Source: Pelodera strongyloides (Eukaryota; Nematoda; Chromadorea; Rhabditida; Rhabditidae). From it: a stretch of DNA of 64,000 nt. The notes below the pieces were generated by a model. It was not told where the DNA came from and did no database searches. It saw only the letters and a program-made list of their open reading frames with translations. This document shows, one piece after another, positions 30,051-40,966 of the stretch. Numbering within the stretch: position 1 is the stretch's first letter; each line of letters opens with the position of its first letter. The stretch lies in contig JAANDG010000715.1 in assembly GCA_036852015.1 (NCBI GenBank), forward strand, positions 1-64,000, in the 5' to 3' direction. The translations under genes were made by a program, and so were the position numbers.

Positions 30051-33000
30051 ATGATCTCGCAGAGGACAATAAATTCGTGTAGTAGGACCGGTATTGCTGT
30101 GCGATGTCTCTCCTCCGCTTCGACGACTGTGGACTACTATGCGGTAGGGTGCTATTTTTTTGCTTGCTTTATGGGGGTTTCCAAGTATCCCAAAAAATCG
30201 GTGTGATTCTGTCAACACTACCGTATTTCTGCACAAGCTCGTATATAATATGAAAAATTAAAAATATATTCTCGTGTAGTTCCAAAATACTACTTGGAAA
30301 CCCCATTACTGTAATATTTATAGTCATTCATCTTTAGTCTTGGTTCTTGTAATTGTCGCAGAGGTCGTTGAATTTGGCATTGGATTAGTCTTCTTGTATT
30401 ATTGTGAGTGATTGAAAAGTCTGGTAAGGTGGGTGTTAACCCAGGGGTGGTTACCGTACTGTGGGGTGCTACCTAAATGGCATATGGGCGTGCGTCACGT
30501 GCGGTGCGCGGGTTATCGATTGGTTACGGTACACTATTTTTAGGATTTGTTCTTACTTTCTTTTGTGTTGCTGATTTTTGTTGTTGTTGCTATTATTCTT
30601 GGCCTCGTGCCGTTATACGCTTGTCACTACCTGTATTGTGACTTTTCTATATTGAAGTAGTCGTCGGTACTAATATTCTTGCCCAAGACTACCAATTGTT
30701 GACTCATTGATTTGTTGTTGTTATAGTTACAAACCAGTATTATTTCATTTTGTACCAACGACTACCATCTCATTTGTTGCATTGTTATTGTTGTTGATTT
30801 GTTACCACGAGGATCATATTTCCCTCTGGTATCCATTTATTGTTGATTGCCTGACTTGACGGCTCGTTCACAATTGTGACCCGTCGCACTCTTCCCCGAT
30901 TGTTGTTCCTCGAACCGTCGGTGTGAAAAGTTAGTATTACCAGGCCACTCATTGTTAACTTTGTTACAAATAGTTATTTGCCACGTGTTTGTGAAATATT
31001 GAATTTAAATATTTGTTCTAACGGAGTATGTTTTGGAATCGTGCGTTGCATACGCCAGACAAGTCAATTACCGATTCGTTTACTTCCCGTTACTTGGGGG
31101 CCGAACCGACTGACTTACCATCACAGGATACTCACCGTGCCGAATTGGAATTCGAAAATACCGAGCCAACCATAAAAGACACTGTTGCAGATATGAGTCC
31201 GACTAATAAGGCCAGCGCTGAGAAGAAGTCGAGAAACGCGGAGGGAGATATCAGAGAGGAGCTGAACCTTCATGTGCACAAAGTAAGTGATGAATTGGGT
31301 GCTCTAATTGGAAAGATTGAGGAAGCTGTAGAAAGATCGAATAATCGTTTGAACTCGCAAGAAGTAACGGAGGAAGTTAAGGCGTTAGTAAGTAGCGAAT
31401 GGCAGGAAGTGTTAACTAATGTGAGGCAGGCAGTAGAGCAAACTCACAGCGGTAAACCGGTCATGAACGAAATACTACAGTCTGTTCTTGGTTGCGAAGA
31501 ACATGAGATCGTGACAGTGACTCAAAATATGAGGGAAGACTTGAGTATGTTGGACAGAGTGCTAGAAATCAATGACCAATTATCTTTACAGCTGGAGAAG
31601 TTGTCGAGCAGGAACAAGACTCTCGAGAGCGATGTCGCCGACCTCAAGGAGGAAATGCAGAGGGTCGAATATCTCTCCACCCGAAACGATGCACTGGAAG
31701 ATAAAGTGGCTCAGTTGGAGGACGAAAACAGGAAACTCGCAGAAGCACTGAAAAGACAAGAAGGTGAGAGAAACTCCCACACCAGTCGTGGAGAAAACGT
31801 TAAAGTAGCGCCACATAATGCTGAAGTTTTCCAAACCCCATGTGTCAGCTCGAGATTACTGAGATTACAGAGGGCGGAGGAGATGTCCAGGCGCCTACAC
31901 GACGAATTGCTCCCGCGTGCACCGAACCGACAGAATGGCCAGTCCTTCAAGTACCAACAGGAGTCCGGTGGTGAGTATTCAGTGGATGATAGTCAGAAAT
32001 CAATAGGGAGTGTAGTCGGTAATAATTACAAGCCTAATAACGTTAATGCAAACAATGAACGACAAAAGAGAGTAGCGTTTGAGCAAGGTGTTACGGAGAC
32101 GGGAACGCCTAGGAGACCGCGACCCGGTCCCACTCCAGGACAATCTGAAATGACAGGGGTTCCCTCATACTCTTGCGAGGGCCCCTCACAATTTGAAAAG
32201 ACAGGGGTTCACTCATACTCTTACGAGTACCCCTCGTTTTCTAACGATGAGCATTACACAACTGGTAACCGCTATAGGGACCAGTTTTTGTCAGATAATT
32301 CGGAGCAAACGAACTTGTGGGAAGATAGGTTTATGTTTATGCAAGCAAGCCAATCAGAAGCGATGACGAAAATGGCCGCTGGACTAGCCGCTATGGCGGT
32401 CCCGGAACCACGAATTTGCAGCACAGACGACGAGCGGGAATTACGAGCGTTTCAGTCCCAGTTTTCTTTGAAATATGGTATGCTATCAGATGACCAACAA
32501 AAGGCAGCGCTATCTACGAAACTGACGGGGCGGGCCTTAGAAATATACAAGGCACTACCGAGTGCGGACCTGGCAGGAGCAATTGAGGAGGTATTCGAGG
32601 CGATGGCTAGGACGATGATAGGCAGATCAGCCGCATCCGCAGCAGCAGCGTTCTTGGATCTCAGTCACTTTCGGAAAGAGGCTGGTGAATCCTACGCAAA
32701 CATGTGTGCGCGACTGGAAAGGATGACCACGCAGGCGCATCCCACGTTACCAGCAGTGCATCTGCAGGCTGTACGGTGTAAGCATTTGTTGGAGGTGGTG
32801 TCACAATGGAGTGAATTCCCAACCCTCGTGAAACTATGCAACGGAACACAATACGATACTCTGAAGCGAGAGATAATCGAGCGCACCCAGATGAGGGAGC
32901 ATCTGAGAAAATCCAATCAGAACAGAGTCGGGCCGCAGAATAAGCCTACAGCGAAGGACGTGGAAGTTCGGAATCACACGACACGGCAATCACCCACGAG

Positions 33001-36000
33001 GAACACAGGAGTCGCACCAAAGTGTTCGAAGTGTTTCAGAATCGGGCACACAGCGGAAAGATGTCGCGCGGGCCCCAGAAGACCGCCAATCGCCACGAGC
33101 AGCAATGCGGCGCAGGTATCTGAGAACAAAGATCGACGACGAGGAGTGTTGAGAAAGTTCCTGGAAACGGATGCAATTCAAGTGTGTTCATTGACACAAG
33201 GAGACGCAGAGGGGTACATTGGCAAGCGCACCGAGCTAACCACCAACGTGGCCGGCGTTACGATGGATGCATTAGTGGATAGCGGATCGCAGGTAAGCAT
33301 CATCACCACGGGAGCGATAAAGAAATTGCATCGGGAAGGCGCAGAGTTGGAAGACACGTGCAAGTGGTACGAATTAGCAGATACGGAATTACCACAAATC
33401 CTTACTGCTTCGCGACAGCCAATGAAATTCGAAGGCAGAGCCGAAATCCCAGTATCCCTGGACTCCCAAGAGACTTATGGAAAGTTCTTAGTCTTGAAGC
33501 AGAGTGAACCAATGATACTGCTCGGCACAAATATATTTCCAGAATTGAACCTGGAGTTACGACAAAGAGAGTCGAACGGAAAGTCGATCGACGCCACAGT
33601 CGCTTTACGGACGTATGTGCCACCGAGAAGCACGATCACGGTGCCGGTGAAGACACCACAGAATGTGAAGAAACAGGAAGCGACACTGATCAGCGCACAC
33701 GTGGGAATCGCGAACTCCATTTGTGAAGTTCAAGACTCATCAGTGGCATGGGTGACGCTACACAACAACAGCGACACACCGAGCGTCCTTCACGAAGGTG
33801 AACACATCGGAAGCTGGGACACCGAAGGTGTATACTCCGTCGACCTGGACCAGGCGCTGAGAATATGGACAGCGACACCAGGAGCGACAGCAATGTGTGC
33901 TGCGATATCGCCGGACAGGTCCGGGACCCTCAAAGAAGTGCTGGAAGAATGCTCCGACCAGATCCTCCCGGAAGCACTGGCGCAGATCGTGGAAGAATTT
34001 CAGGACGTGTTTGCCCTGAAAGACGAAGAACTTGGACGAACGGATCTCGTAGAGCACACTATCATCACGAACGATAACACACCGATCAGACAAAAACAAC
34101 GACCGATCCCCGTTGGACTTCGCCCACAGGTGAAGGAAATGCTTGACGAGATGGAAAAGAACGGAGTTATCGCACAAAGCAACTCGCCATGGGCGTCACC
34201 GGTGGTACTTCAACGTAAAAAGGATGGAAACATCAGGATCTGTATCGATTATCGCAGGCTGAACCAAATCTGTGTCCAGGACGCGCATCCGTTGCCTAGC
34301 ATCGACCTTCAAATCCAGAGCCTGGGTGACGCAAAAATCTTCTCCACATTGGACTTAGTGGCTGGATACTGGCAAATTCCGCTCTCGGAAGAATCGCAAG
34401 AAAAATCGGCTTTTGTGGTCCTCGATAAATTGTACGAATTCCACGTTTTGCCATTCGGGTTGGCCACGTCACCGGCTTGTTTTCAACGATTGATGGGCAC
34501 CATTCTTGGAGATATGATTGGTGAACACGTGTATGTATACTTGGACGATATATTGGTCGCTACGAAGAACGAAGAAGAACACATCCGTATACTGAAAGAA
34601 GTGTTTCGTCGCTTCAGGAGACATGGTCTCCGATTCAAAGCCAAAAAGTGTGCCCTTATGGTTTCGGAATTGTCGTATTTGGGGCACAAATTGACGCGGG
34701 ACGGGCTTCAACCGGAAGGCGACAAGGTGCAGGCAATCCAGAACTACCCGAAGCTACAGTCGCGAGAGGAAGTTATGTCGTTCCTGGGACTCTGCGGGTA
34801 TTACAGAAAATTCGTGGCTGGCTATGCGGCAATTGCATCCCCGTTACATGCACTCACCAGCAAGAACCAGCAATGGGAATGGACGCAAAGTTCGCAAGAG
34901 GCGTTCGACGAGCTGAAAAAGAGACTAACCACGACACCGGTCCTTACGCAGCCCAGATTCGATCTCGCGAGGTCAGGGGAACGACCATTTATAATATACA
35001 CCGATGCGTCGGGAAAAGGGCTCGGAGCAGTCCTCACACAGAAGGACGAGTGGGGTAACCTGAAGCCAATATACTTCGCATCCAAGGGTCTATCTAAGGC
35101 AGAAAAGAACTATCATGTTACAGATGCGGAAGCATTAGCAGTAGTGTTCGCCCTGCGTAAATTTCGCCAGTTCGTGTACGGATTCCCAATCATCGTACGG
35201 ACGGACCATCAGCCACTCACGAGCTTGTTCACAAGATCGAATGTGTCACACAGAGTATTACGAGGACGCTGCCGATTTCCTTCGGTGGAAAGAGGCACAG
35301 GGTAAAGCAGATAGTCATCATAATAACGACGCTGCTCCCAGCCACCCCCGAGGAGAGCCTTTTCGATCGGCGCCTCGGGGTCGCTATTACTCTCGCCCGC
35401 ATCCTTATCAGCACTAAGCCGTGAGGATATGAGCCCGGGGACGGCCTCTTCTTTCAAAGGGGGGCATGTTAACCCAGGGGTGGTTACCGTACTGTGGGGT
35501 GCTACCTAAATGGCATATGGGCGTGCGTCACGTGCGGTGCGCGGGTTATCGATTGGTTACGGTACACTATTTTTAGGATTTGTTCTTACTTTCTTTTGTG
35601 TTGCTGATTTTTGTTGTTGTATCTAGGATTTGGCTGTGCCCTTATACGATTGTCACTACCTTATTGTGACTTTTCTATTGAGTCAGTCGTCCGGTACTAA
35701 TATTCTGCCCAAGACTACCAATTGTTGACTCATTGATTTGTTGTTGTTATAGTTACAAACCAGTATTATTTCATTTTGTACCAACGACTACCATCTCATT
35801 TGTTGCATTGTTATTGTTGTTGATTTGTTACCACGAGGATCATATTTTCCTCTGGTATCCATTTATTGTTGATTGCCTGACTTGACGGCTCGTTCACAAT
35901 TGTGACCCGTCGCACTCTTCCCCGATTGTTGTTCCTCGAACCGTCGGTGTGAAAAGTTAGTATTACCAGGCCACTCATTGTTAACTTTGTTACAAATAGT

Positions 36001-39000
36001 TATTTGCCACGTTATTTGTGAAAATATTGATTATTGATAAATATTTGTTCTAACGGAGTATGTTTTGGAATCGTGCGTTGCATACGCCAGACAAGTCAAT
36101 TACCGATTCGTTTACTTCCCGTTACTTGGGAAGAGTACTGTTATTGTAATCAATAGAGACACCTGTGATGGCTTTCCGCACCGTTGATTTATGTTCATAG
36201 TTTCATTCGTAAAAAGTAGAAGGGTATCCATGAGAGGGTAGACGAGCATATCACCGAGAATTCTTTATTTTCCATGTTTCTTATGACCTGTCCATGTATG
36301 CAATTCGCACTTGCGAAAATGGCAAATGCCTGTCAATGTTCAGGCCATTTTACATGAATGTCAAGTTCCTACCGTAACCCATATGCCAATAGCGCATTTG
36401 ACATGGTCCTGCGGCGAAAGCGTATCAGATCCGTACTATATGAACTAGATCCATACTAGTTTGAAATAGACCCGTACTAGGCTCAAAATCGCTGCGGGAC
36501 CTTGTCATTTGCAAGTCTCGTACATGGACAGGCATCTTTCATTTTCGCAAGTGCGAATCGCATACATAGACGTGGACATTATGCACAGGTTTTTGTGAAC
36601 TTACGCAAGTGGATAAAGCACATTTGCAAAGTCAAATGAGCATATTATGTGAAGCATAGCCTAAGCCCGCTGACTAGCTCACCGCGAACCACCACCGGAA
36701 TTAGAATACTGCATAAATTTAGAGGGTTCATGGCTGAACCACCTCCGGAATTAGCATATAAGGTATGGGAAGCCCGGAGGTGGTACGAGAAATTTAGTAG
36801 AAACGTATCACGAATAGAGAAAATTACCCGAACCACCTCCGGACTCACCGGCGAGGTTTATGCCCTGATTGTGAAGAAAGTTACCGTGGATCGTGGATCT
36901 ATCAAGCAAGTTCATCCTTTTCGACTTTTGTCGTGTATATAAAACATGTTGTTTTAGGTGCTCGGCGTGAAACCGACCGCATCGTCCAAGGAAATAAAGA
37001 GCGCCTTTTATGATCTGTCGAAGAAGTGAGTCCATTCGCTTTTGTATTGTTATGTGCTCATTTTTTTGCAGTTTGTAGACTCATTAGACTGTTGGTTATG
37101 CACTTTAGTGTAGCTTTTGGTGTATTATTAATATTCGCAATGTTGTGTATTCTTTGTGCGGCTTCAATGGATATTGCACGTGCATTGTGAAACGTATATT
37201 GGACTTGAACTTTGGACTATTAGACAACTGCATTGACTTGGATTATGTGCGAATTTTTGTGCCATTTTGGGTGTTTTCGGAACAGAAGGGAACAGTGGGA
37301 GTGCCATTGTCAAAATGTTTTACAACCACGTTTCATAGCCCTTTAAACTTTGTTTAATCTAGATTCCATCCCGATATTGCGCAAACGGAAGACAAAGAGG
37401 CGGCGTCTTCAAAGTTTCACGAGGTCTCACATGCCTATGAGATCCTGGGGAGTGAAGAGAATCGGAAGGTAAGAAATTTTGTAATTTCAGATTTTTTATT
37501 GTTCTAGATTGTTCTAGATAACTTTGCTCTGCTTGCTTTCATATCTATCTAACGCGTATTTTATCAATTTATAATATTTTTTCTAGTTCCTATAGCATAA
37601 TTGCATAATTCATTCAAACAATTGCCTTGTCTTATTTTGCGTTTTGTTGTTGAAACATTGGTGTGGATCGTGTGTTTTATTAGGCAGAGTGAGCTGAACT
37701 CCGAAGTGTTTCTTTCACTACGATTGTTTACTAAACTTTTTTTTCAATTTAGTACTTTTAACCGTTCATTTTGGTTTACTTTTAATTTAAATTCAGATTT
37801 ATGATATGACGCGCGTGCGGAGACCTCCAAGGATGGGCAATACTGGCTACGCGCGCCCTGTGCAGCACACGCGCGAGAAACAGTACACGGATGTCGATAT
37901 TGATTACAAGGACTTTGAACACTTGCAGGTTGGTACTTTGTGGTTATTCTTATTGGTTTTGCAAAATGTGCGCTACTGTACTATTATTTATTGGATCGTT
38001 TTTGAATATTCACGCTCGTCTTTGTAGTGTTATGATACAGAAAAATGAGGAAAGTAAATTACACATAATTTTGTTTGATTTGAGTAGTCATTTGTTTGCT
38101 GCAACGGTTGTTTTGGCACTTTACTTTCGCACTTGTACGTTATCGTTTATTTTACTGGTATTACAGAGAAGTACGCGCCATCGACCCCGGCAACATCCGA
38201 ATTTTGATTTTCCCGATGAGTTCTTTCAAGGATTGGGTGGGAAGAAACGTGCATTTAAGGTGAGTAGCTTCTTTACTTTTGATTTTTTCACAACTTGATA
38301 GTGCTGCGTGGAAGTCTGGAAGTCACCATTATGTAAATGACGCGTTCTTTTGTGCAGTGCTTTTTAAAGCGAAATAACGGCCAGTTTCTGAAACACATCG
38401 AGTACACCAGCATTCTTCTGCAGCTGATGCAAAGGAACATAAATTAGAATAAAAAAATAGAGCTACATTTGAGCAGATTAGCATAAATACGTAAGAATTC
38501 GGTTGTGCACGATGCGTTTCAAAAACCGGCCGGTATTTCACTTTAAATGAGGAAACATGTCGAGCTCGAAAAGGTGAGGTCGCCAGTCTGATGCCTGAAT
38601 GTAAGGGCATTGGTTTATGACTTGGGTTGGGTTGTGGGTTCTTGTTATTGTTCTCACTAAACTAGCAAAACAAGGACGCGCAGCTTTATATACTTCTTTT
38701 TGTTGAGCATTATCAGCATCTTATGCGAATGTGCTTTTCATGATAGATCACTGTTGGTCTGGTCGATATCAATGGATAGTATAGTTTGATTTCAAAAATT
38801 GAATTTGTTGAATTTTTACTTTCTTTTAGCAGGTTAGAAACTGATAGATCTGCCTAGTAACCAATCCTTTGTTTTGTAGAGCGAGTGGGACGAGACGGCT
38901 CATCGACTGTCGTCGATGTATAAGGATTCGCGAGCTAGCGCCAGGTTGGTCCTTTCGCTATGATTTTGTTGTTGTATTGGAGTTGAAGTTGAAAATTGGC

Positions 39001-39817
39001 ACTTTTGTGCGTTTTCTGTATCTTAGTTACCTTTTCCCCCGATTGTTGGCGACTCCGTTTTGGTTAATTGGGCGTTTTATGACTGACTGATTGAAAGCGA
39101 AATACCGGCCTGCGTATTTGTGCTAATTTGCTGGAATTTAGCTCGATTTTTATTCTAATTTATTTTTGCTTAGGTTACATAAGAATGCTGGCGTACTCGG
39201 TCTTTCAAAAACCGGCCGGTAGTTCGCTTTAAATGTTGAATTGAATCTTCGCTTATGCTTATTATTCTAGAGAAGAGGCCGAGATGCTAGCCGAATACGA
39301 GCGGCAGAAGGCAGCCAGAGAAGCACGATTCAAGACTCCGACATTTGAGCAAATGTTGCAGGAGAAGAGGAGAAAGGAGCAAGAGGTGGGTGGATACTTA
39401 AGGGGCTATTACGGTGCATATGTAAAGTACGGTACTCGGTGTATTGCGTTGAGTTGACTGTAGCTGCGCTGAGATTAGCATGGTACACATGTGCACACAC
39501 ACGCTGTTAGATCGTTTGGCAAAATCGCAAAATGTACACTACAACATGCTATGAACAGGTCTTATTATTGGGACAGCTTCAATAAATATCTCAGCATCTC
39601 CCTAGTCAAAAGGATGTATTTAGATTAGTAGGTGTTTTTAGATTCAGAAGATTACCAGTACCAGTTAAAATTTGAAAGACTAAAGTTATCCCTAAGAGCG
39701 GTTAAATTGTATTTCGAATTTTCTCATCCAAGATCGTTTCAGGATTCGCGGAAATACATTGCCGGGCTTTTATCTATTAGTTCACTCGGAATGCTACTTT
39801 TCTTTTTACTTCGATAA
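30051..39817 (+). CDS. DNAJC30: Mitochondrial J-domain protein, DNAJC30-like
   Basis: Exons 30051-30143, 36958-37025, 37363-37468, 37797-37928, 38167-38259, 38880-38944, 39271-39385, 39743-39817; 248 aa, every junction in phase. Residues 1-25 (Arg/Ser-rich, RTINSCSRTGIAVRCLSSAS) look like a mitochondrial presequence. The J domain follows at once: DYYAVLGVKPTASSKEIKSA with HPD at 56-58, then AYEILGS. A charged middle (FPDEFFQGLGG, EEAEMLAEYERQKAAREARF) leads to one C-terminal membrane helix, YIAGLLSISSLGMLLFFLLR. N-terminal J domain plus C-terminal helix is the layout of human DNAJC30 (226 aa), an inner-membrane partner of ATP synthase and complex I quality control. Intron 1 (6.8 kb) contains a complete LTR-retrotransposon insertion; introns 5 and 6 hold MITEs. 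Exon 1 is short and was found by phase and motif continuity. Confidence 0.88.
30171..30307. mobile_element. Palindromic MITE, ATGGGGTTTC family
   Basis: ATGGGGGTTTCCAAGTATCCC at the left and ACTTGGAAACCCCAT at the right, with an inner ATCGGTGTGATTCTGTCAA phrase shared (inverted) with 14355-14512. In intron 1 of the DNAJC30-like gene. Confidence 0.8.
30434..31094 (+). repeat. 5' LTR
   Basis: Starts TGTTAACCCAGGGGTGG and ends CTTCCCGTTACT. Matched by 35467-36126 over its full length. Confidence 0.92.
31028..35305 (+). CDS. Gag-Pol polyprotein of LTR retrotransposon (truncated)
   Basis: Single frame of 1425 codons. The first ATG lies inside the 5' LTR, so Met at 31193 (MSPTNKASAEKK) is the likelier start. 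Order: coiled-coil Gag N-terminus; Gag core (about 32330-32900); zinc knuckle CSKCFRIGHTAERC (CX2CX4HX4C, about 33022-33063); aspartic protease with DSGSQVSIIT (about 33276); reverse transcriptase with SPWASPVVLQRKKDG, DLVAGYWQIPL, LPFGLATSPACFQ and YLDD (about 34538); RNase H with YTDASGKGLGAVL, DAEALAVVFAL and TDHQPL. The frame then ends abruptly after SNVSHRVLRG with no integrase. RT and protease types are Ty3/gypsy. Gag and Pol share one frame with no frameshift signal. Confidence 0.93.
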   Translation: MFWNRALHTPDKSITDSFTSRYLGAEPTDLPSQDTHRAELEFENTEPTIKDTVADMSPTNKASAEKKSRNAEGDIREELNLHVHKVSDELGALIGKIEEAVERSNNRLNSQEVTEEVKALVSSEWQEVLTNVRQAVEQTHSGKPVMNEILQSVLGCEEHEIVTVTQNMREDLSMLDRVLEINDQLSLQLEKLSSRNKTLESDVADLKEEMQRVEYLSTRNDALEDKVAQLEDENRKLAEALKRQEGERNSHTSRGENVKVAPHNAEVFQTPCVSSRLLRLQRAEEMSRRLHDELLPRAPNRQNGQSFKYQQESGGEYSVDDSQKSIGSVVGNNYKPNNVNANNERQKRVAFEQGVTETGTPRRPRPGPTPGQSEMTGVPSYSCEGPSQFEKTGVHSYSYEYPSFSNDEHYTTGNRYRDQFLSDNSEQTNLWEDRFMFMQASQSEAMTKMAAGLAAMAVPEPRICSTDDERELRAFQSQFSLKYGMLSDDQQKAALSTKLTGRALEIYKALPSADLAGAIEEVFEAMARTMIGRSAASAAAAFLDLSHFRKEAGESYANMCARLERMTTQAHPTLPAVHLQAVRCKHLLEVVSQWSEFPTLVKLCNGTQYDTLKREIIERTQMREHLRKSNQNRVGPQNKPTAKDVEVRNHTTRQSPTRNTGVAPKCSKCFRIGHTAERCRAGPRRPPIATSSNAAQVSENKDRRRGVLRKFLETDAIQVCSLTQGDAEGYIGKRTELTTNVAGVTMDALVDSGSQVSIITTGAIKKLHREGAELEDTCKWYELADTELPQILTASRQPMKFEGRAEIPVSLDSQETYGKFLVLKQSEPMILLGTNIFPELNLELRQRESNGKSIDATVALRTYVPPRSTITVPVKTPQNVKKQEATLISAHVGIANSICEVQDSSVAWVTLHNNSDTPSVLHEGEHIGSWDTEGVYSVDLDQALRIWTATPGATAMCAAISPDRSGTLKEVLEECSDQILPEALAQIVEEFQDVFALKDEELGRTDLVEHTIITNDNTPIRQKQRPIPVGLRPQVKEMLDEMEKNGVIAQSNSPWASPVVLQRKKDGNIRICIDYRRLNQICVQDAHPLPSIDLQIQSLGDAKIFSTLDLVAGYWQIPLSEESQEKSAFVVLDKLYEFHVLPFGLATSPACFQRLMGTILGDMIGEHVYVYLDDILVATKNEEEHIRILKEVFRRFRRHGLRFKAKKCALMVSELSYLGHKLTRDGLQPEGDKVQAIQNYPKLQSREEVMSFLGLCGYYRKFVAGYAAIASPLHALTSKNQQWEWTQSSQEAFDELKKRLTTTPVLTQPRFDLARSGERPFIIYTDASGKGLGAVLTQKDEWGNLKPIYFASKGLSKAEKNYHVTDAEALAVVFALRKFRQFVYGFPIIVRTDHQPLTSLFTRSNVSHRVLRGRCRFPSVERGTG
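35262..35417 (+). pseudogene. Out-of-frame C-terminal remnant of Pol after the integrase deletion
   Basis: From 35262 a +1 frame reads EDAADFLRWKEAQGKADSHH and continues through a basic RSAPRGRYYSRPHPY tail to TAA 35415-35417. A hydrophilic tail just before the polypurine tract is what the end of Pol should look like, so an internal deletion probably fused RNase H to this tail out of frame. Confidence 0.5.
35456..35466 (+). promoter_or_regulatory. Polypurine tract of the LTR retrotransposon
   Basis: AAAGGGGGGCA immediately before the 3' LTR; the plus-strand primer site in this class. Confidence 0.8.
35467..36126 (+). repeat. 3' LTR
   Basis: Starts TGTTAACCCAGGGGTGG. Differs from the 5' LTR mainly in an 80-bp segment at about 35617-35705 and in small indels near 36012-36045. 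Confidence 0.92.
36651..36850 (+). repeat. ACCACCTCCGG repeat, copy A
   Basis: GCATAGCCTAAGCCCGCTGA through a run of GAACCACCTCCGGAATTAG motifs. The first 170 bp or so match 57484-57650, and the ACCACCTCCGG motif also recurs at 46445-46570. The open frame through it is not supported as a gene. In intron 1 of the DNAJC30-like gene. Confidence 0.7.
38368..38542. mobile_element. Family 1 MITE (DNAJC30-like intron 5)
   Basis: TTAA, AGCGAAATAACGGCCAG at left; AAACCGGCCGGTATTTCACT, TTAA at right. Standard core. Confidence 0.85.
39096..39228. mobile_element. Family 1 MITE with a TIR deletion (DNAJC30-like intron 6)
   Basis: AGCGAAATACCGGCCTG jumps straight to GTATTTGTGCTAATTTGCT, missing about 40 bp of the left TIR. 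The right end is intact (CCGGCCGGTAGTTCGCT, TTAA). Confidence 0.8.
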
Positions 39818-40934
39818 GGGTCAATATGTGTAGTTTGTCCTTTCTCACGCTAGCCACCCATTTCCTAACGCTAACGTAGCTTTAGAGTGTAGCGGTACTC
39901 ACCAGAACGCAATTTGCGTATGTAGCTATGTGTATGTAGCATAGGGTTCTAGGTTCTAGATTATTCGTGTAGTATTCTTGGCGAATTTGCACTTGTTTGT
40001 GGTGTAGTAGTAGCAAAACTAGTTTGTTACACATAACACACTAACTGACAACCGTTCATATTGCAGCTTGTCTTGTCGGGTAGTTATATTTAGGGGATAA
40101 TTGAGCGTGCTCTAGTGCTCTTTAATTAGCGATTGTGTTCGCATTAGTTTAGGTGTATTTGGGCGAGCCAATATGAATAGTGCCAAAACAATATTAGCTT
40201 ATGACTTGGAAGCACCTTATTGGCAGTACACCTTGAAATTAGGTGTAGATTCGAATATTGGTTAACGCTTAACGCCATGTTGCAGCGAGATATTTTATCC
40301 CACCGGCTTTTTGGAGTTTAATAAATATGGCCCTATCTTAGCAGTCTATAACATCAAAGTAATACTGTTCCAATCATGTAATGTAGTCGGTGCGTTATTA
40401 AAGCGAAACACCGGCCTGTTTTTGCAGCACATAGAGTACACCTTCATTCTTACGCAGCTTATGGAAATGAACATAAATTAGAATAAAAAATCGAGCTAAA
40501 TTCGAGTAACTTGGCATAAATATGTTAGAATTAAGTTGTCCGCGAGGCGTTTCAAAAACCGGCCGGCATTTAGCTTTAATAGGTTCGCATGTAGTTAGGA
40601 AAGGTAGGTGATTACTCCTCTCATATAAGGCCTATGTAGTTGGTTATTCGCTCTCTGAAAACATCTAATTGTGTTCCTTCTGTCTACTGTATTTGTATCT
40701 ATGTGTATGTATTATGCTCATGCTCAATTCACGTGTTTATCTCTCCTGCATTATTTTCTTGAAATTTATATTTGAGATTTATATTTGCGACACTTACGTC
40801 TTTAGTTTACTTGACTATCTCTTTGTATGTGTAGGGATGTTTTATTAGGTCAGTTCTAGTCATCTCTTTTTTTTTTCGTTGATTTTGTTCGAAGTGTGAA
40901 ATTTCCTATAGAATTCTATGAATAATTAATAAAT
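39818..40934. other. Intergenic, DNAJC30-like to UBL7-like gene
   Basis: Holds one MITE (40402-40575) and a possible poly(A) signal AATAAA at 40320-40325, about 500 nt after the stop. No exon seen. Confidence 0.45.
40402..40575. mobile_element. Family 1 MITE
   Basis: TTAA, AGCGAAACACCGGCCTG at left; CCGGCCGGCATTTAGCT, TTAA at right. Standard core. Confidence 0.85.
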
Positions 40935-40944
40935 CATTTTTCAG
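40935..40944 (+). promoter_or_regulatory. Likely trans-splice acceptor for the UBL7-like gene
   Basis: CATTTTTCAG-type acceptor ending 22 nt before ATG 40967; no upstream in-frame exon. Confidence 0.55.
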
Positions 40945-40966
40945 GTACTTGCCATTTCATTGAGAA

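Larger units (their letters stand above)
30434..36126 (+). mobile_element. Ty3/gypsy-type LTR retrotransposon, integrase deleted
   Basis: Two LTRs of about 660 bp (30434-31094, 35467-36126) flank a 4.37 kb interior. A primer-binding site starts TGGGGGCC right after the 5' LTR, and a polypurine tract (AAAGGGGGGCA) ends at the 3' LTR. TGGG precedes the 5' LTR and follows the 3' LTR, a possible 4-bp target duplication. The LTRs differ by roughly 3-4% by eye, concentrated in one 80-bp patch, so the insertion is not brand new. Same orientation as the host DNAJC30-like gene, within intron 1. Integrase is absent, so it cannot insert on its own. Confidence 0.92.

Noticed and set aside
31028..31094. 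Gag start at the first ATG (31028)
   Set aside because: That ATG is inside the 5' LTR and upstream of the primer-binding site; the Met at 31193 is a more plausible start.
36649..36942. 97-codon + strand frame with EPPPELAYKV
   Set aside because: It lies in the dispersed ACCACCTCCGG repeat, and its homologue at 57484 is not open in the same way.
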